From contig CAWAMV010000001.1 in the NCBI GenBank assembly GCA_963783195.1, positions 1 to 64,000 on the forward strand: a DNA stretch of 64,000 nucleotides, in the 5' to 3' direction. Numbering within the stretch: the first letter of the stretch is position 1; the number at the start of each line of letters is the position of its first letter. A program made the translations under genes and the position numbers. The notes beneath the pieces are model-generated. The model did no database searches. It saw only the letters and a list, made by a program, of their open reading frames with translations, and was not told the origin of the DNA. This DNA is from Croceibacterium_B sp963783195 (lineage in GTDB: Bacteria > Pseudomonadota > Alphaproteobacteria > Sphingomonadales > Sphingomonadaceae). This document shows, piece after piece, positions 27,951 through 36,787 of this stretch.

Positions 27951-30323
27951 ATGACCAGCAATCGGATCGGGAAGAGTTTGCTCGTCGCCAGCGCGCTGGC
28001 AAGCGCGGGCACGGTGGCGCCAGCCGCCTTCGCGCAGGACGCGCAGCCCGAGGAGCGGGCGGATGGCGCGGGCAACGACCAGATCATCGTCACTGCGCAG
28101 TTCCGCGAACAGTCGCTGCAGGATACGCCGCTTGCGATCACGGCGATTTCCGCCGACATGCTGGAAGCGCGCAGCCAGACCAACGTCGCGGAAATCGCCG
28201 GGCAGGCGCCTTCGGTCACCCTCAAGCCGCAGGGCACCGCCTTCGGCCCGGCGCTGGGCGCATCGATCCGCGGCGTCGGCCAGTTCGACTTCAACCCCGG
28301 CTTTGAGCCGGGCGTGGGTGTGTATGTCGATGATGTGTATTTCGCCACCTTGACCGGCTCCATCCTCGACCTGCTCGATCTCGAGCGGGTGGAGGTGCTG
28401 CGCGGCCCGCAGGGCACGTTGGCGGGCAGGAATTCCATCGGCGGCGCGATCAAGCTGTATTCGCGGCGACCCAGGGGCGACGGCTCCGGCTTCGGCGAAG
28501 TCACCTACGGCAGCCGCAACCGCATCGACCTGCGCGCTGCCTTCGACCTTGGCATCACCGACGATATCGCGCTGCGCGTGTCGGGCGTCTCCAAGATCCA
28601 GGAGGGCTATGTCGACCGTATCGACTATGGCTGCGCCTTTCCCGGCAGCGGCATCCCGGCGCTTGTCACCACCGAGGAGGGCTGCGTCGTCGATCGGGAC
28701 GGCGACGTGAATTACCAGGCCATTCGCGGCCAGCTGCGTATCCAGCCCACCGACACGCTCGAGATCAACCTGTCGGCGGACTACACCTCCGACAGGCGAA
28801 ATTCCCCCGCGGGCGTGCTGACCTTCGCCAATTACACGGGCGGCGGTTTCATCGACCCCTACGGATCGGGGGCAAAGCTCGATTCGCGTTTCATCTGCGG
28901 GGATTTCTGCAACTACGCGGCGTTCCAGTCCCCCGCGCAGCCCGGCCCGCTCGGCCCGCTCAGCCCCAACGGGTACCAGCAGTCGCTCTCGCGCGACGCG
29001 GTCGACCTGGAAGCCTACGGTTTTTCCGGGACGGTGGAGCTCGAACTGGGGGCCAATCTGGGGCTGACCTCGATCACCGCCTACCGCGCCTACGATGCCT
29101 TCTTCGGCAACGACGACGATTTCTCGCCGCTGGCGCACAGCCTTGGCCGCAGCAACGTGGATTTCTGGTCGTTCAGCCAGGAACTGCGGCTGTCGGGTTC
29201 GGCGATGGACGGGCTGCTCGAGTTCACGCTGGGCGGATATTACCAGGACCAGGAATCGGTCTACCTGACCTTCCAGGACTTGCGCTATGCCGCGCCCGGT
29301 TTCCCGCCCTTCATCGCCACCGACACGCTGCCGTCGGATACCAAGGCGGCCTTCGCGCACCTATCGGTCAATCCGACCGAGGCGCTGACGCTGACCGCGG
29401 GCATCCGCAATACCGAGGAATTGAAGGACAACACCTACCTTCGTAATACGCCTGCGGGTACGCCTCACCCGCTGCTGGGATCGCTCAACAATATCACCGG
29501 CACCTATTCGGGCAGCCGCGTCGATTACCGGCTGGGTGCGCAGTATCGCTTCAACGACGATATCATGGCCTATGTACAGTACAGCACTGGGTTCAAGGGC
29601 GGCGGCGTCAGCCCTCGGCCCTTCGCCGCCGCGCAGGTCATCGATTTCGGTCCCGAAACGCTGGGGTCCTATGAGGTCGGCATCAAGTCGGACCTGTTCG
29701 ACCGGATTCTGCGCCTGAACCTCACCGGATTCTACATGCGCTACAACGACATTCAGCTGAACCTGCTGGAATGTCCGGACATCTCGCCGGCCCTGCCGCG
29801 CCCGTGTCCGATCACGCGCAACGTCGGCGCCGCCAATATTACCGGTTTCGAGGCGGAAGCCTTCGTCCGGCCCGGCGCGGGGTTCCAGCTCGACGCGGCG
29901 CTGAGCCACGTTGATTTCGATTTCCGCGAAAGCGCGCAGGCGCGCCTTGCCTCGGTCGGCATCCCGCTCGGCGACACGACGCCCTACAACCCGGACTGGA
30001 AGTGGAGCCTGGGCGTCCAGTACGAGATCGACCTGGCGGATGCGGGCACGCTGACGCCGCGCTTCGATGCCTCGTACCAGAGCGACATCTTCACCCGCTC
30101 GCCCAACACCGAGACCTCGCGCATCGAGGGCTACACGCTGGCCAACGCGCGTATCACCTACCAGCATCCCTCGGACTGGCAGATCGCGCTCAGCGTCACC
30201 AACCTGTTCGACAAGTACTACTACCTCACCAGCTTCGACCTGATCGGTGCGGGCGCGGGTATCGTGGCGGCCCAGCCGGGTCGTCCGCGCGAGTGGGCGG
30301 TGAGCGTGCGAAGGGATTTCTGA
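27951..30323 (+). CDS. TonB-dependent outer-membrane receptor
   Basis: A 790-residue receptor. ATG 27951 directly follows GGGAGAGG; an upstream in-frame start at 27834 would add a chain without signal-peptide features. The signal peptide LLVASALASAGTVAPAAFAQ is followed by a TonB-box region NDQIIVTAQFRE, the plug (PLAITAISADMLEARSQTNV; VEVLRGPQGTLAGRNSIGGA) and a barrel ending in a short ARG/aromatic C-terminus (AVSVRRDF). This subgroup, with RGPQGTL-x-G-x-N-x-x-G-G, is abundant in sphingomonads and often tied to aromatic or plant-polymer use. It lies between LysR and the second FAD monooxygenase and probably feeds their pathway. Confidence 0.92.
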   Translation: MTSNRIGKSLLVASALASAGTVAPAAFAQDAQPEERADGAGNDQIIVTAQFREQSLQDTPLAITAISADMLEARSQTNVAEIAGQAPSVTLKPQGTAFGPALGASIRGVGQFDFNPGFEPGVGVYVDDVYFATLTGSILDLLDLERVEVLRGPQGTLAGRNSIGGAIKLYSRRPRGDGSGFGEVTYGSRNRIDLRAAFDLGITDDIALRVSGVSKIQEGYVDRIDYGCAFPGSGIPALVTTEEGCVVDRDGDVNYQAIRGQLRIQPTDTLEINLSADYTSDRRNSPAGVLTFANYTGGGFIDPYGSGAKLDSRFICGDFCNYAAFQSPAQPGPLGPLSPNGYQQSLSRDAVDLEAYGFSGTVELELGANLGLTSITAYRAYDAFFGNDDDFSPLAHSLGRSNVDFWSFSQELRLSGSAMDGLLEFTLGGYYQDQESVYLTFQDLRYAAPGFPPFIATDTLPSDTKAAFAHLSVNPTEALTLTAGIRNTEELKDNTYLRNTPAGTPHPLLGSLNNITGTYSGSRVDYRLGAQYRFNDDIMAYVQYSTGFKGGGVSPRPFAAAQVIDFGPETLGSYEVGIKSDLFDRILRLNLTGFYMRYNDIQLNLLECPDISPALPRPCPITRNVGAANITGFEAEAFVRPGAGFQLDAALSHVDFDFRESAQARLASVGIPLGDTTPYNPDWKWSLGVQYEIDLADAGTLTPRFDASYQSDIFTRSPNTETSRIEGYTLANARITYQHPSDWQIALSVTNLFDKYYYLTSFDLIGAGAGIVAAQPGRPREWAVSVRRDF

Positions 30324-30460
30324 TCGGCGGTTTCCGGCGGCGCACCTCCCTTAGGCAGTTGTCGGATGAACCCGAGTTGGCGGGTCCCCCACCTTTTTTT
30401 CGGACGCGACCCGCCGACCCTTTTGTTCCAATTGATGTGGGATCGGATAGACTTCTGTCG

Positions 30461-32170
30461 ATGAAAACCATGATTGCGATCGTCGGGGCCGGGCCGGTTG
30501 GGTTGAGCCTTGCGATAGATCTGGCGGTGCGGGGCGTGGAGGTGACGCTTGTCGACGAGCGCGAGGCGCGCTCCGTCCCCACGGTCCGCTGCAACCACAT
30601 TGCCTCGCGCACGATGGAGGCGTTTCGCCGCTGGGGCATCGCCGGGCGCATCCGCGATTGCGGCCTGCCCGCCGATCACCCCGCGGACGTGGTGTTCCGC
30701 CCTGTCGCAACGCGCGAGGATTTCGCCCGCATCCCGATCCCCTCGCGGCAGGATCGCTATACCGACACATCGGGCGCGGACGGCTGGTGGCCGACGCCCG
30801 AACCCCCGCATCGCTGCAACCAGATCTTCTTCGAGCCGCTGCTGTTCGACCACGCCGCCTCACTGCCCGGAATCACTATCCTCAGTAGGCGGCAGGTCAC
30901 CGCGTTCGCGCAGGACGAGGACGCCGTCACCCTGCACTTCACCGATTGCGACAGCGGCGAGCGGGACACGCTCGAAGCCGCCTATCTCGTCGGCTGCGAC
31001 GGCGCGCGCTCGCTGGTCCGCAAGGGCATCGGTGCGCGGTTCGAAGGCGATGCCGAGATCCAGAAGGTGCAGTCGACCTATTTCCGTGCGCCCGCGCTCG
31101 TGGACCTGATCCCCGACAAGCCCGGCTGGATGACTTATCTCTACCATCCCGTGCGTGCCGGAAACCTGCTCGCTATCGACGGACGGGAGACTTGGTTGCT
31201 GCATAACTACCTGCTGCCGGGCGAGACGGACTTCGAGCAGGTCGATCGAGATGCGTGCCTGCGGATGGTGCTGGGGGTGGACGAGGGGTTCGAATACGAG
31301 GTGCTGGGCAATGAGGACTGGATCGGCCGCCGGCTGGTGGCGGATCGCTTCCGCGACCGCCGCGTGTTCATCGCGGGCGATTCCGCGCATATCTGGGTGC
31401 CCTATGCCGGATACGGCATGAATGCCGGCATCGCCGACGCGCTCGACCTTTCGTGGATGCTCGCCGCCCGCCTGCAGGGTTGGGGCGGGGAGGCGCTGCT
31501 CGACGCCTACGAAGCCGAGCGCATGCCGATCACCGATCAGGTCTCGCGCTTCGCGATGGATCATGCAGGCCGCGCCATCTCCGAACGCACGCAGGTGCCT
31601 GCCGCGATCCTCGACCACACGGCAGAGGGCGAGCGCGTGCGCGACCGATTGGGCAGGCAGGCCGAGCAACTGCATGTCCGGCAATTCGCCTGCGCCGGAC
31701 TGAATTTCGGCTATTTCTACGATGCCTCCCCGGTAATTATCGGCGACGGCGAGAGGGCGCCCGACTATTCGATGAGCGATTACACGCCTTCGACCGTCCC
31801 GGGCTGCCGGGTGCCGCACTTTTTCCTCGGCGACGGGACATCGTTGTACGATGCCATGCAGGACGGGTTCGTGCTGTTGCGGCTGGACCCGGACATCCGC
31901 GTCGCTGGGATCGTCCTATCCGCCGCGGACCGCGCCATGCCGCTGCAGGTGCTGGACATCGATACTGGAATCGCGCCCGATGCCTATCGCCATGCACTCG
32001 TTTTGGTGCGGCCCGACCGCCACATCGCGTGGCGCGGCGACGAAGCACCCGCCGATCCCGACTGCTTGGTCGCGACCGTGACCGGCTGGAACTCCGATCC
32101 CGCGACAGACCGCCCTGTCTTGGCGGGGCACTGTCAGAAGGACGGGGCAGGTGCTAGCGGCGCTGGATGA
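30461..32170 (+). CDS. FAD-dependent monooxygenase, 3' end replaced by IS-A
   Basis: A group A flavin monooxygenase of 569 codons as read. ATG 30461 is chosen because MIAIVGAGPVGLSLAIDLAV, the FAD-binding motif, follows at once. YLVGCDGARSLVRKGIG and RRVFIAGDSAHIWVPYAGYG give the DG and GD motifs. The C-terminal thioredoxin-like part (GTSLYDAMQDGFVLLRLDPD; PDRHIAWRGDEAP) is mostly present. At 32127 the frame runs into the IS-A left end, so the last 14 residues (HCQKDGAGASGAG) are encoded by the insertion and the native tail is lost. The loss is short and the enzyme may still fold. Likely role: hydroxylation of an aromatic or side-chain in the LysR-controlled branch. Confidence 0.88.
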   Translation: MKTMIAIVGAGPVGLSLAIDLAVRGVEVTLVDEREARSVPTVRCNHIASRTMEAFRRWGIAGRIRDCGLPADHPADVVFRPVATREDFARIPIPSRQDRYTDTSGADGWWPTPEPPHRCNQIFFEPLLFDHAASLPGITILSRRQVTAFAQDEDAVTLHFTDCDSGERDTLEAAYLVGCDGARSLVRKGIGARFEGDAEIQKVQSTYFRAPALVDLIPDKPGWMTYLYHPVRAGNLLAIDGRETWLLHNYLLPGETDFEQVDRDACLRMVLGVDEGFEYEVLGNEDWIGRRLVADRFRDRRVFIAGDSAHIWVPYAGYGMNAGIADALDLSWMLAARLQGWGGEALLDAYEAERMPITDQVSRFAMDHAGRAISERTQVPAAILDHTAEGERVRDRLGRQAEQLHVRQFACAGLNFGYFYDASPVIIGDGERAPDYSMSDYTPSTVPGCRVPHFFLGDGTSLYDAMQDGFVLLRLDPDIRVAGIVLSAADRAMPLQVLDIDTGIAPDAYRHALVLVRPDRHIAWRGDEAPADPDCLVATVTGWNSDPATDRPVLAGHCQKDGAGASGAG

Positions 32171-32535
32171 GCCGCAAGTCCCGAGCCAAGCCGCCTAGTC
32201 CTTTTCGATACTTTCACTCCTCGCCCGAGGTGATCCGGCTCGTGGTGATGCTGTATGTCAGGTTCCCGCTGTCGCTTCGCAACGTCGAGGACCTGCTGTC
32301 GGAGCGCGGCATAGATGTCTGCCACGAGACGGTGCGGCACTGGTGGAACAGGTTCGGTCCGATGTTTTCAGCTGACATACGCCGACAGCGCGTGAACCGG
32401 ATGCGCGGCTTTCGCCAACGGCGCTGGCACCTGGATGAGGTCTACGTGAAGATCAACGGCGAGATGCACTACCTTTGGCGCGCCGTCGACCAGGAAGGCG
32501 AGGTTCTAGAGAGCTACGTGACAAAGACCTTCTGA
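32127..32535 (+). mobile_element. IS-A 5' fragment with truncated transposase
   Basis: GGCACTGTCAGAAGGACGGG (left end), then the transposase from ATG 32167: SRAKPPSPFRYFHSSPEVIR, RFPLSLRNVEDLLSERGID, HETVRHWWNRFGPMF, and the first catalytic Asp in RWHLDEVYVKINGE. Homology stops near 32530 after ESYVTKT and a stop follows at 32533-32535. About half of the element is missing. A 3' half of the same type, starting within a few bases of the equivalent point, is at 57974-58274. Confidence 0.88.
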
Positions 32536-32746
32536 GGGGGCGCAGCTTGGCGAGGGGGGTGACTGTTAGAGAGGACAGGAGACGAGCGTCCGCCTATCGC
32601 TGAGAGCAGCACCACCAACAGTAACGCCCCAACGGCCATCAGAGCAATAATCGCCATGTTTCACCTTAACTTGCGAGCATCTTACAGTAGCATTGGACGG
32701 CCTTGAAATGGTCCGTTTACTGATGAGCGAGTATTGACCGGACATC
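32536..32746. other. Intergenic stretch without recognisable features
   Basis: About 210 bp of lower-GC sequence between the broken IS-A copy and the next gene. No open frame with family resemblance, no terminator and no repeat was seen. It probably contains the promoter of the 32747 gene. Confidence 0.4.
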
Positions 32747-33253
32747 ATGATGCACGGCCCAACGGACATGTGGAACCCCGACAACGCGATATACGAGGAT
32801 GGCGAGTGGATCACTTGGGACGAGATCAACTCACACCTCGACCGGTTGGAGTTTGAGGCCCGCTTCCCGAACCTCGATGTCGATCTGGTGCCTATCTTCC
32901 AAAATCTGCTTTCGGTTGCGCAGGACTACCACGAACTCACAGGTAGCCATCTACAGGTCTACGGCGACCTCGGGGAGCTTTACGGTGCGATTACTCACGG
33001 GCTTAAGCTGCACCGCAACTATGCGCAAGGATCAGACGGCAAGATCGGCAACCATTTCGTGGAGGTGAAGACCATCACCCCGTTCAAGGCGAAGGACACG
33101 ATTACGCTCAACCTCAAGCGCAACTTTAGCAAGGTGCTCATCGTCAAGATCGATGCCGAATTCGAGGTGCAGAGTAGGCTGATCGACCGAAAGGCCCTGC
33201 CCAAGGCGAAGGGCGACAAGCTCACGCTCAACTGGGCCGACTTCGAGGACTAA
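32747..33253 (+). CDS. Hypothetical protein with possible PD-(D/E)XK nuclease-like core
   Basis: A 168-residue soluble protein; no family could be named with certainty. The middle part, GDLGELYGAITHGLKLHRNY, AQGSDGKIGNHFVEVKTI, followed by TITLNLKRNFSKVLIVKIDA, has the order seen in small restriction-endonuclease-like folds: a helix with Gly-Glu, an Asp in a turn (SDGKIG), then a strand ending E-V-K-T and more strands. D-x(8)-E-x-K would be the metal site. This is a pattern match only. It has a normal start (ATG 32747 or 32750) and lies among insertion sequences with three other small unknown genes, so it may be accessory cargo (defence or DNA-repair type). Confidence 0.6.
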   Translation: MMHGPTDMWNPDNAIYEDGEWITWDEINSHLDRLEFEARFPNLDVDLVPIFQNLLSVAQDYHELTGSHLQVYGDLGELYGAITHGLKLHRNYAQGSDGKIGNHFVEVKTITPFKAKDTITLNLKRNFSKVLIVKIDAEFEVQSRLIDRKALPKAKGDKLTLNWADFED

Positions 33254-33314
33254 AGCTTGCCCGCCTCGCGAGCATTACCTCTCGCACGTCAAAAACCGCC
33301 CGTCGCGAAAACCG

Positions 33315-33671
33315 TCAATCCTGCTCGAAGACCGCGCTGAGTGCGTCGGTGAGGATCGTGCGATAGCTCTCGTCATCCCTGCCAGAGAACGGCGTGTTCC
33401 CTGCATTCACCCACGCGGTAGTCACACACGATCCGTTCGGAGTTTCTCGTAACTGAACTCCGAACATCATTTCACCAGTCCAGCTTCGGCAGACGTAAAG
33501 CCAATCGTCTTCAACAAAGACGAACCACCTATCCTCCATCTGGAGGGGAGTGAGACCACGTCGCAGCTTTTCGGTCTGCTGCTGGTTGAACGTCAGGGAA
33601 ACAGCCAATGGTGTCGGATGCTCCGGCAGAGGCAGCAGCTTCCAAGAGCTTCTTGTGACAATGTCAACCAT
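33315..33671 (-). CDS. Hypothetical protein
   Basis: A 118-residue protein read from ATG 33671, which has a strong ribosome site (GGAGGAGG) 5 bp upstream; a TTG at 33698 would give nine more residues but has no such site. Visible segments: LTFNQQQTEKLRRGLTPLQM, EDRWFVFVEDDWLYVCRSWT, GEMMFGVQLRETPNGSCVTT. It is acidic and shows no signal peptide or membrane segment. No family recognised. Directly downstream of another small unknown gene (33695-34012), so the two are likely one operon. Confidence 0.6.
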   Translation of the reverse strand: MVDIVTRSSWKLLPLPEHPTPLAVSLTFNQQQTEKLRRGLTPLQMEDRWFVFVEDDWLYVCRSWTGEMMFGVQLRETPNGSCVTTAWVNAGNTPFSGRDDESYRTILTDALSAVFEQD

Positions 33672-33694
33672 GCTGCCTCCTCCGGCAACCCCAG

Positions 33695-34012
33695 TCAAAA
33701 ACGGCGAAGCTGATCCTTGAACGTAAATCGCAACTGGCCGTTCGACGTTTCGACGTCATCGATGGAATAGATACCGACATAGCTTTTCCTGCGCCGCTTT
33801 CCGCTCGCGTCGGGAGGATGGCTCGTGGTTAGGATCGCTTTCTTGCCACGCTTCAATGCTTCGATGAACGCGTCCCACTTTGACCGACCGTCGAAGCCCG
33901 GATCGACGTATTGCGGCCAGCTTCCCTTAGTCCAGTGTTGATGCACGCAAGGAAGCTTCTCGCCATTCCACTCCGCAAACCACGAACCCGGATGCCCTTT
34001 TGGCTTTCGCAT
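33695..34012 (-). CDS. Hypothetical protein
   Basis: A 105-residue basic protein read from ATG 34012, which follows AGAGGGG; a longer frame to 34156 lacks a ribosome site. Visible: RKPKGHPGSWFAEWNGEKLP, CVHQHWTKGSWPQYVDPG, KRGKKAILTTSHPPD, SYVGIYSIDDVETSNGQLRF. It resembles no family I can name. It could bind nucleic acid, given the basic, aromatic-rich chain, but that is only a guess. It precedes the 33315-33671 gene, whose ribosome site lies just past its stop. Confidence 0.6.
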   Translation of the reverse strand: MRKPKGHPGSWFAEWNGEKLPCVHQHWTKGSWPQYVDPGFDGRSKWDAFIEALKRGKKAILTTSHPPDASGKRRRKSYVGIYSIDDVETSNGQLRFTFKDQLRRF

Positions 34013-34086
34013 TCGTATCGCCCCTCTGTTGCCGCTACGCGCGGCCAGACTTGTAAAGCATCGCTGGTTAAGGATTCGGCGGACGA

Positions 34087-34282
34087 CTATGCTGCTGGGT
34101 TCGGATGCAATCCTAACGTGCCAAACGCCACTGCCACCTGTGGCTTCATTCGCCACTGCTCTTCAGGCGACCAATCCGCCAAAATGCCTGAGTAGAAATC
34201 GGCACCTCGTGTTTCAGATTTAAGGGCAGGCCAGAGGTAGACGGCTCGATTGAAGCACATCGTGCCGAAATGCATGTGCCAC
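34087..34282 (-). CDS. Truncated hypothetical gene cut by IS-A
   Basis: About 64 codons of protein-like sequence (CFNRAVYLWPALKSETRG, ADFYSGILADWSPEEQWRMK, PQVAVAFGTLGLHPNPAA) ending in a stop at 34087-34089. The frame continues upstream only into the IS-A left end that begins at 34283, so the 5' part was lost or displaced by the insertion. No family recognised. Confidence 0.4.
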
Positions 34283-35099
34283 GGCACTGTCAGAAGAATT
34301 GCACCGCTAGCAAAATGAGGGAAGCGGGGTAGGGGAGGGCTATGCCTCGCCCACGCAAACCAGCCAGCCCGTTTCGGTACATTCACTCCTCGCCCGAGGT
34401 GATCCGCCTCGTGGTGATGATGTATGTCCGGTTCCCGCTGTCGTTGCGGAACGTCGAGGACCTGCTGTCCGAGCGCGGCATCGACATCTGCCATGAGACC
34501 GTGCGCCACTGGTGGAACAGGTTCGGTCCGATGTTCGCCGCCGACATACGCCGGCAGCGGGTGAACCGGATGCGCGGTTTTCGCCAGTGGCGCTGGCACC
34601 TCGACGAGATGTACGTCCGGCTGAACGGCGAGATGGTTTACCTCTGGCGCGCCGTCGACCAGGAGGGCGAGATCCTCGAGAGCTACGTCACGAAGACCAG
34701 GGACAAGGCTGCTGCCTTGCGCTTCATGAAGAAGGCGCTGAAGCGTCATGGCTCACCTGAGACGATCACCACCGACGGTCTGCGCTCCTACAAGGCCGCG
34801 ATGACGCGAGCTCGGCTGCGAGGCAAAGCAGGAGACCGGCCGCTGGGCCAACAACCGGGTGGAGAACAGTCACCTGCCGTTCCGACGACGAGAACGGGCG
34901 ATGCTGCGCTTCAGGCAGATGAAGTCGCTACAGAAGTTCGCATCGGTTCACGCCAACGTCCACAATCTCTTCAACTCAGAACGCCAGCTCGTCGACAGAC
35001 AGACATACAAAGCCCGCCGCTCGGCCGCCCTGGCCGAGTGGCAGAACCTCATGGCCTGAAGCTTGCCGGGGAAGGGGAGGGCTGTGTCAGCCGGAGAGC
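34283..35099 (+). mobile_element. IS-A copy, right end cut by the next IS-A copy
   Basis: Left end GGCACTGTCAGAAGAATTGC at 34283. This copy has the subtype-1 leader (GCTAGCAAAATGAGG, start MPRPRKPASPF). The transposase is followed by the usual GCTTGCCGGGGAAGGGGAGG and AGCCGGAGAGC, but the last about 25 bp of the right end are missing. The left end of another copy begins at 35100, so the two elements abut head to tail. Confidence 0.88.
34342..35059 (+). pseudogene. IS6-family transposase (IS-A), frameshifted
   Basis: About 238 codons. The first 157 are intact (YIHSSPEVIRLVVMMYVRFP; RWHLDEMYVRLNGEMVYLW; TTDGLRSYKAAM). One extra base near 34808 (ATGACGCGAGC for ATGAGCGAGC in the sister copies) shifts the frame just before the catalytic Glu. 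The last 67 codons continue in the other frame (VENSHLPFRRRERAMLRFRQ; RRSAALAEWQNLMA). Inactive unless repaired by recombination. Confidence 0.9.
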
Positions 35100-35947
35100 G
35101 GCACTGTCAGAAGGATTGCACCGCTAGCAAAATGAACCGAGCGGGTGCTAGGCGGCGGGGGATGAGCCGCAAGTCCCGAGCCAAGCCGCCTAGCCCTTTT
35201 CGATACTTTCACTCCTCGCCCGAAGTGATCCGGCTGGTGGTGATGATGTATGTCAGGTTCCCGCTGTCGCTGCGCAACGTCGAGGACCTGCTGTCGGAGC
35301 GCGGCATCGATATCTGCCACGAGACGGTGCGGCACTGGTGGAACAGGTTCGGTCCATGTTTGCCGCCGACATCCGCCGGCAGCGGACGAGCCGCATGCGA
35401 GGCTTTCGCCAATGGAGATGGCATCTCGACGAGGTCTACGTGAAGATCAACGGCGAGATGCATTACCTGTGGCGAGCGGTCGACCAGGAGGGCGAGATCC
35501 TCGAGAGCTTCGTCACGAAGACAAGGGACAAGGCAGCAGCGCTCACCTTCATGAAGAAGGCGCTGAAGCGCCACGGCTCACCCGAGACGATCACCACCGA
35601 TGGTCTGCGCTCGTACAAGGCAGCGATGAGCGAGCTCGGCTGCGAGGCAAAGCAGGAGATCGGCCGCTGGGCCAACAACCGGGTGGAGAACAGTCACCTG
35701 CCGTTCCGACGACGAGAACGAGCGATGCTGCGCTTCCGGCAGATGAAGTCGCTACAGAAGTTCGCCTCGGTTCACGCCAACGTCCACAACCACTTCAACT
35801 CAGAACGCCACCTCATCGACAGACAGACATACAAAGCCCGCCGCTCGGCCGCCCTGGCCGAGTGGCAGAACCTCATGGCCTGAAGCTTGCCGGGGAAGGG
35901 GAGGGCTGTGTCAGCCGGAGAGCGGTTCGCATCGGACTGACAGCACC
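35100..35947 (+). mobile_element. IS-A complete copy, both ends present
   Basis: 848 bp from GGCACTGTCAGAAGGATTGC to GGACTGACAGCACC. It gives the best view of both ends: left GGCACTGTCAG and right (reversed) GGTGCTGTCAG. Its leader is a hybrid of the two subtypes: GCTAGCAAAATGA followed by GGTGCTAGGCGGCGGGGATG. No matching 8-bp target duplication was found at its flanks, in keeping with insertion by recombination or later rearrangement. Confidence 0.9.
35162..35883 (+). pseudogene. IS6-family transposase (IS-A), frameshifted
   Basis: About 240 codons from ATG 35162. The N-terminal zinc-ribbon/HTH part is intact to HETVRHWWNRFGP. One base is missing near 35355 (GGTCCATGTTTGCC against GGTCCGATGTTCGCC elsewhere), and the rest continues in another frame with all three DDE residues (WHLDEVYVKINGE; ITTDGLRSYKAAMSE; NNRVENSHLPFRRR) to NLMA-stop. 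Inactive as read. Confidence 0.9.
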
Positions 35948-36071
35948 GTCTGTTTTGGTCTACTTGCGGCCAAAAGCAGCCAGTCCGCTAGCGGCCCAGT
36001 TTAAGCCAGCGCCGATCGACCGGGATTATAAGCGCGCGGCTGAATGCCACGCAGGAACCGCGAGGCGAAGT

Positions 36072-36549
36072 TCAGCTCTTTTTAGCGGCGCAATTCAGCC
36101 AGGGCGACGAGCCGACAATACGCGCCTCGCTGTAGGTTAGACGTTCGCCTGGCCCGAGATTTTCCTCGAAAGCGATCCGGCCTACGATTTCATCTGCGTT
36201 GACATACATCAGGACATGACCCGGCTCATTCTCGTCGATGGGAAACGGGAATAATGCCAATGAGATGCCCGAATAATCAGGCCCGAAAAACGACAGAGCA
36301 TGCTCGAACGAGGCCGGATGTAGTGTCTCGCCATCCACGCGGAAATAAGAAGCCCTCTTCGTCAATTTTCAAAGAAAGCGGTCCGTCACATTTACCCCTG
36401 GGCGCATATTCGCCGTAGATGCCTGCGAGAGCCGGATCGCGCAGGTCGTGCAGCGTTACTGCCCCAGCGTCGGTTGCAAAGCACAGCGCCGACAGCGCGA
36501 GAATGCACAACGCTTCAGGTCCCCGTCGTCGCCTTGGAATGCTGCCCAT
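36072..36549 (-). pseudogene. Secreted hypothetical protein, one frameshift
   Basis: About 158 codons in two overlapping frames. The N-terminal frame (ATG 36549) has a signal peptide, ALCILALSALCFATDAGA, then VTLHDLRDPALAGIYGEYAP and KCDGPLSLKIDEEGFLFPR. Near 36330 the frame shifts and continues DGETLHPASFEHALSFFGPD, YSGISLALFPFPIDENEPGH, VNADEIVGRIAFEENLGPGE to the TGA at 36072-36074. The two halves fit one periplasmic protein of unknown family. Lies between IS-A and the IS110-type element. Confidence 0.5.
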
Positions 36550-36787
36550 TGCGAATCTCACCGCATCGTCGCCAACGCACACAGTCTGCGCTTGCACTCC
36601 GGAACGCGCAATAGCGTCTAAGTTGCAGACGCGAAGCGATTGGCTTTTACCGGGTCGTTAGTGGAATGGCGGCTTCCGGGTCGCGCTGGCCAAAAGCAGA
36701 TGGGGTGGATGGCTCCCGCTCCCGGCATCTGAGGTGCCAAAGTGTGGAAGCTGTCAAAGCGTCCACGAGCAAAGGGAGCCACCCACG

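Noticed and set aside
27552..29360. A 602-codon minus-strand frame opposite LysR and TonB receptor 2
   Set aside because: Antisense shadow of two well-supported genes; composition is typical of reverse-frame reading in GC-rich DNA. The same applies to 7442-8833 and 10904-12358 on the minus strand.
30380..30420. GGCGGGTCCCCCACCTTTTTTT as a terminator after TonB receptor 2
   Set aside because: The T-run is good but no stem longer than three or four pairs can be formed.
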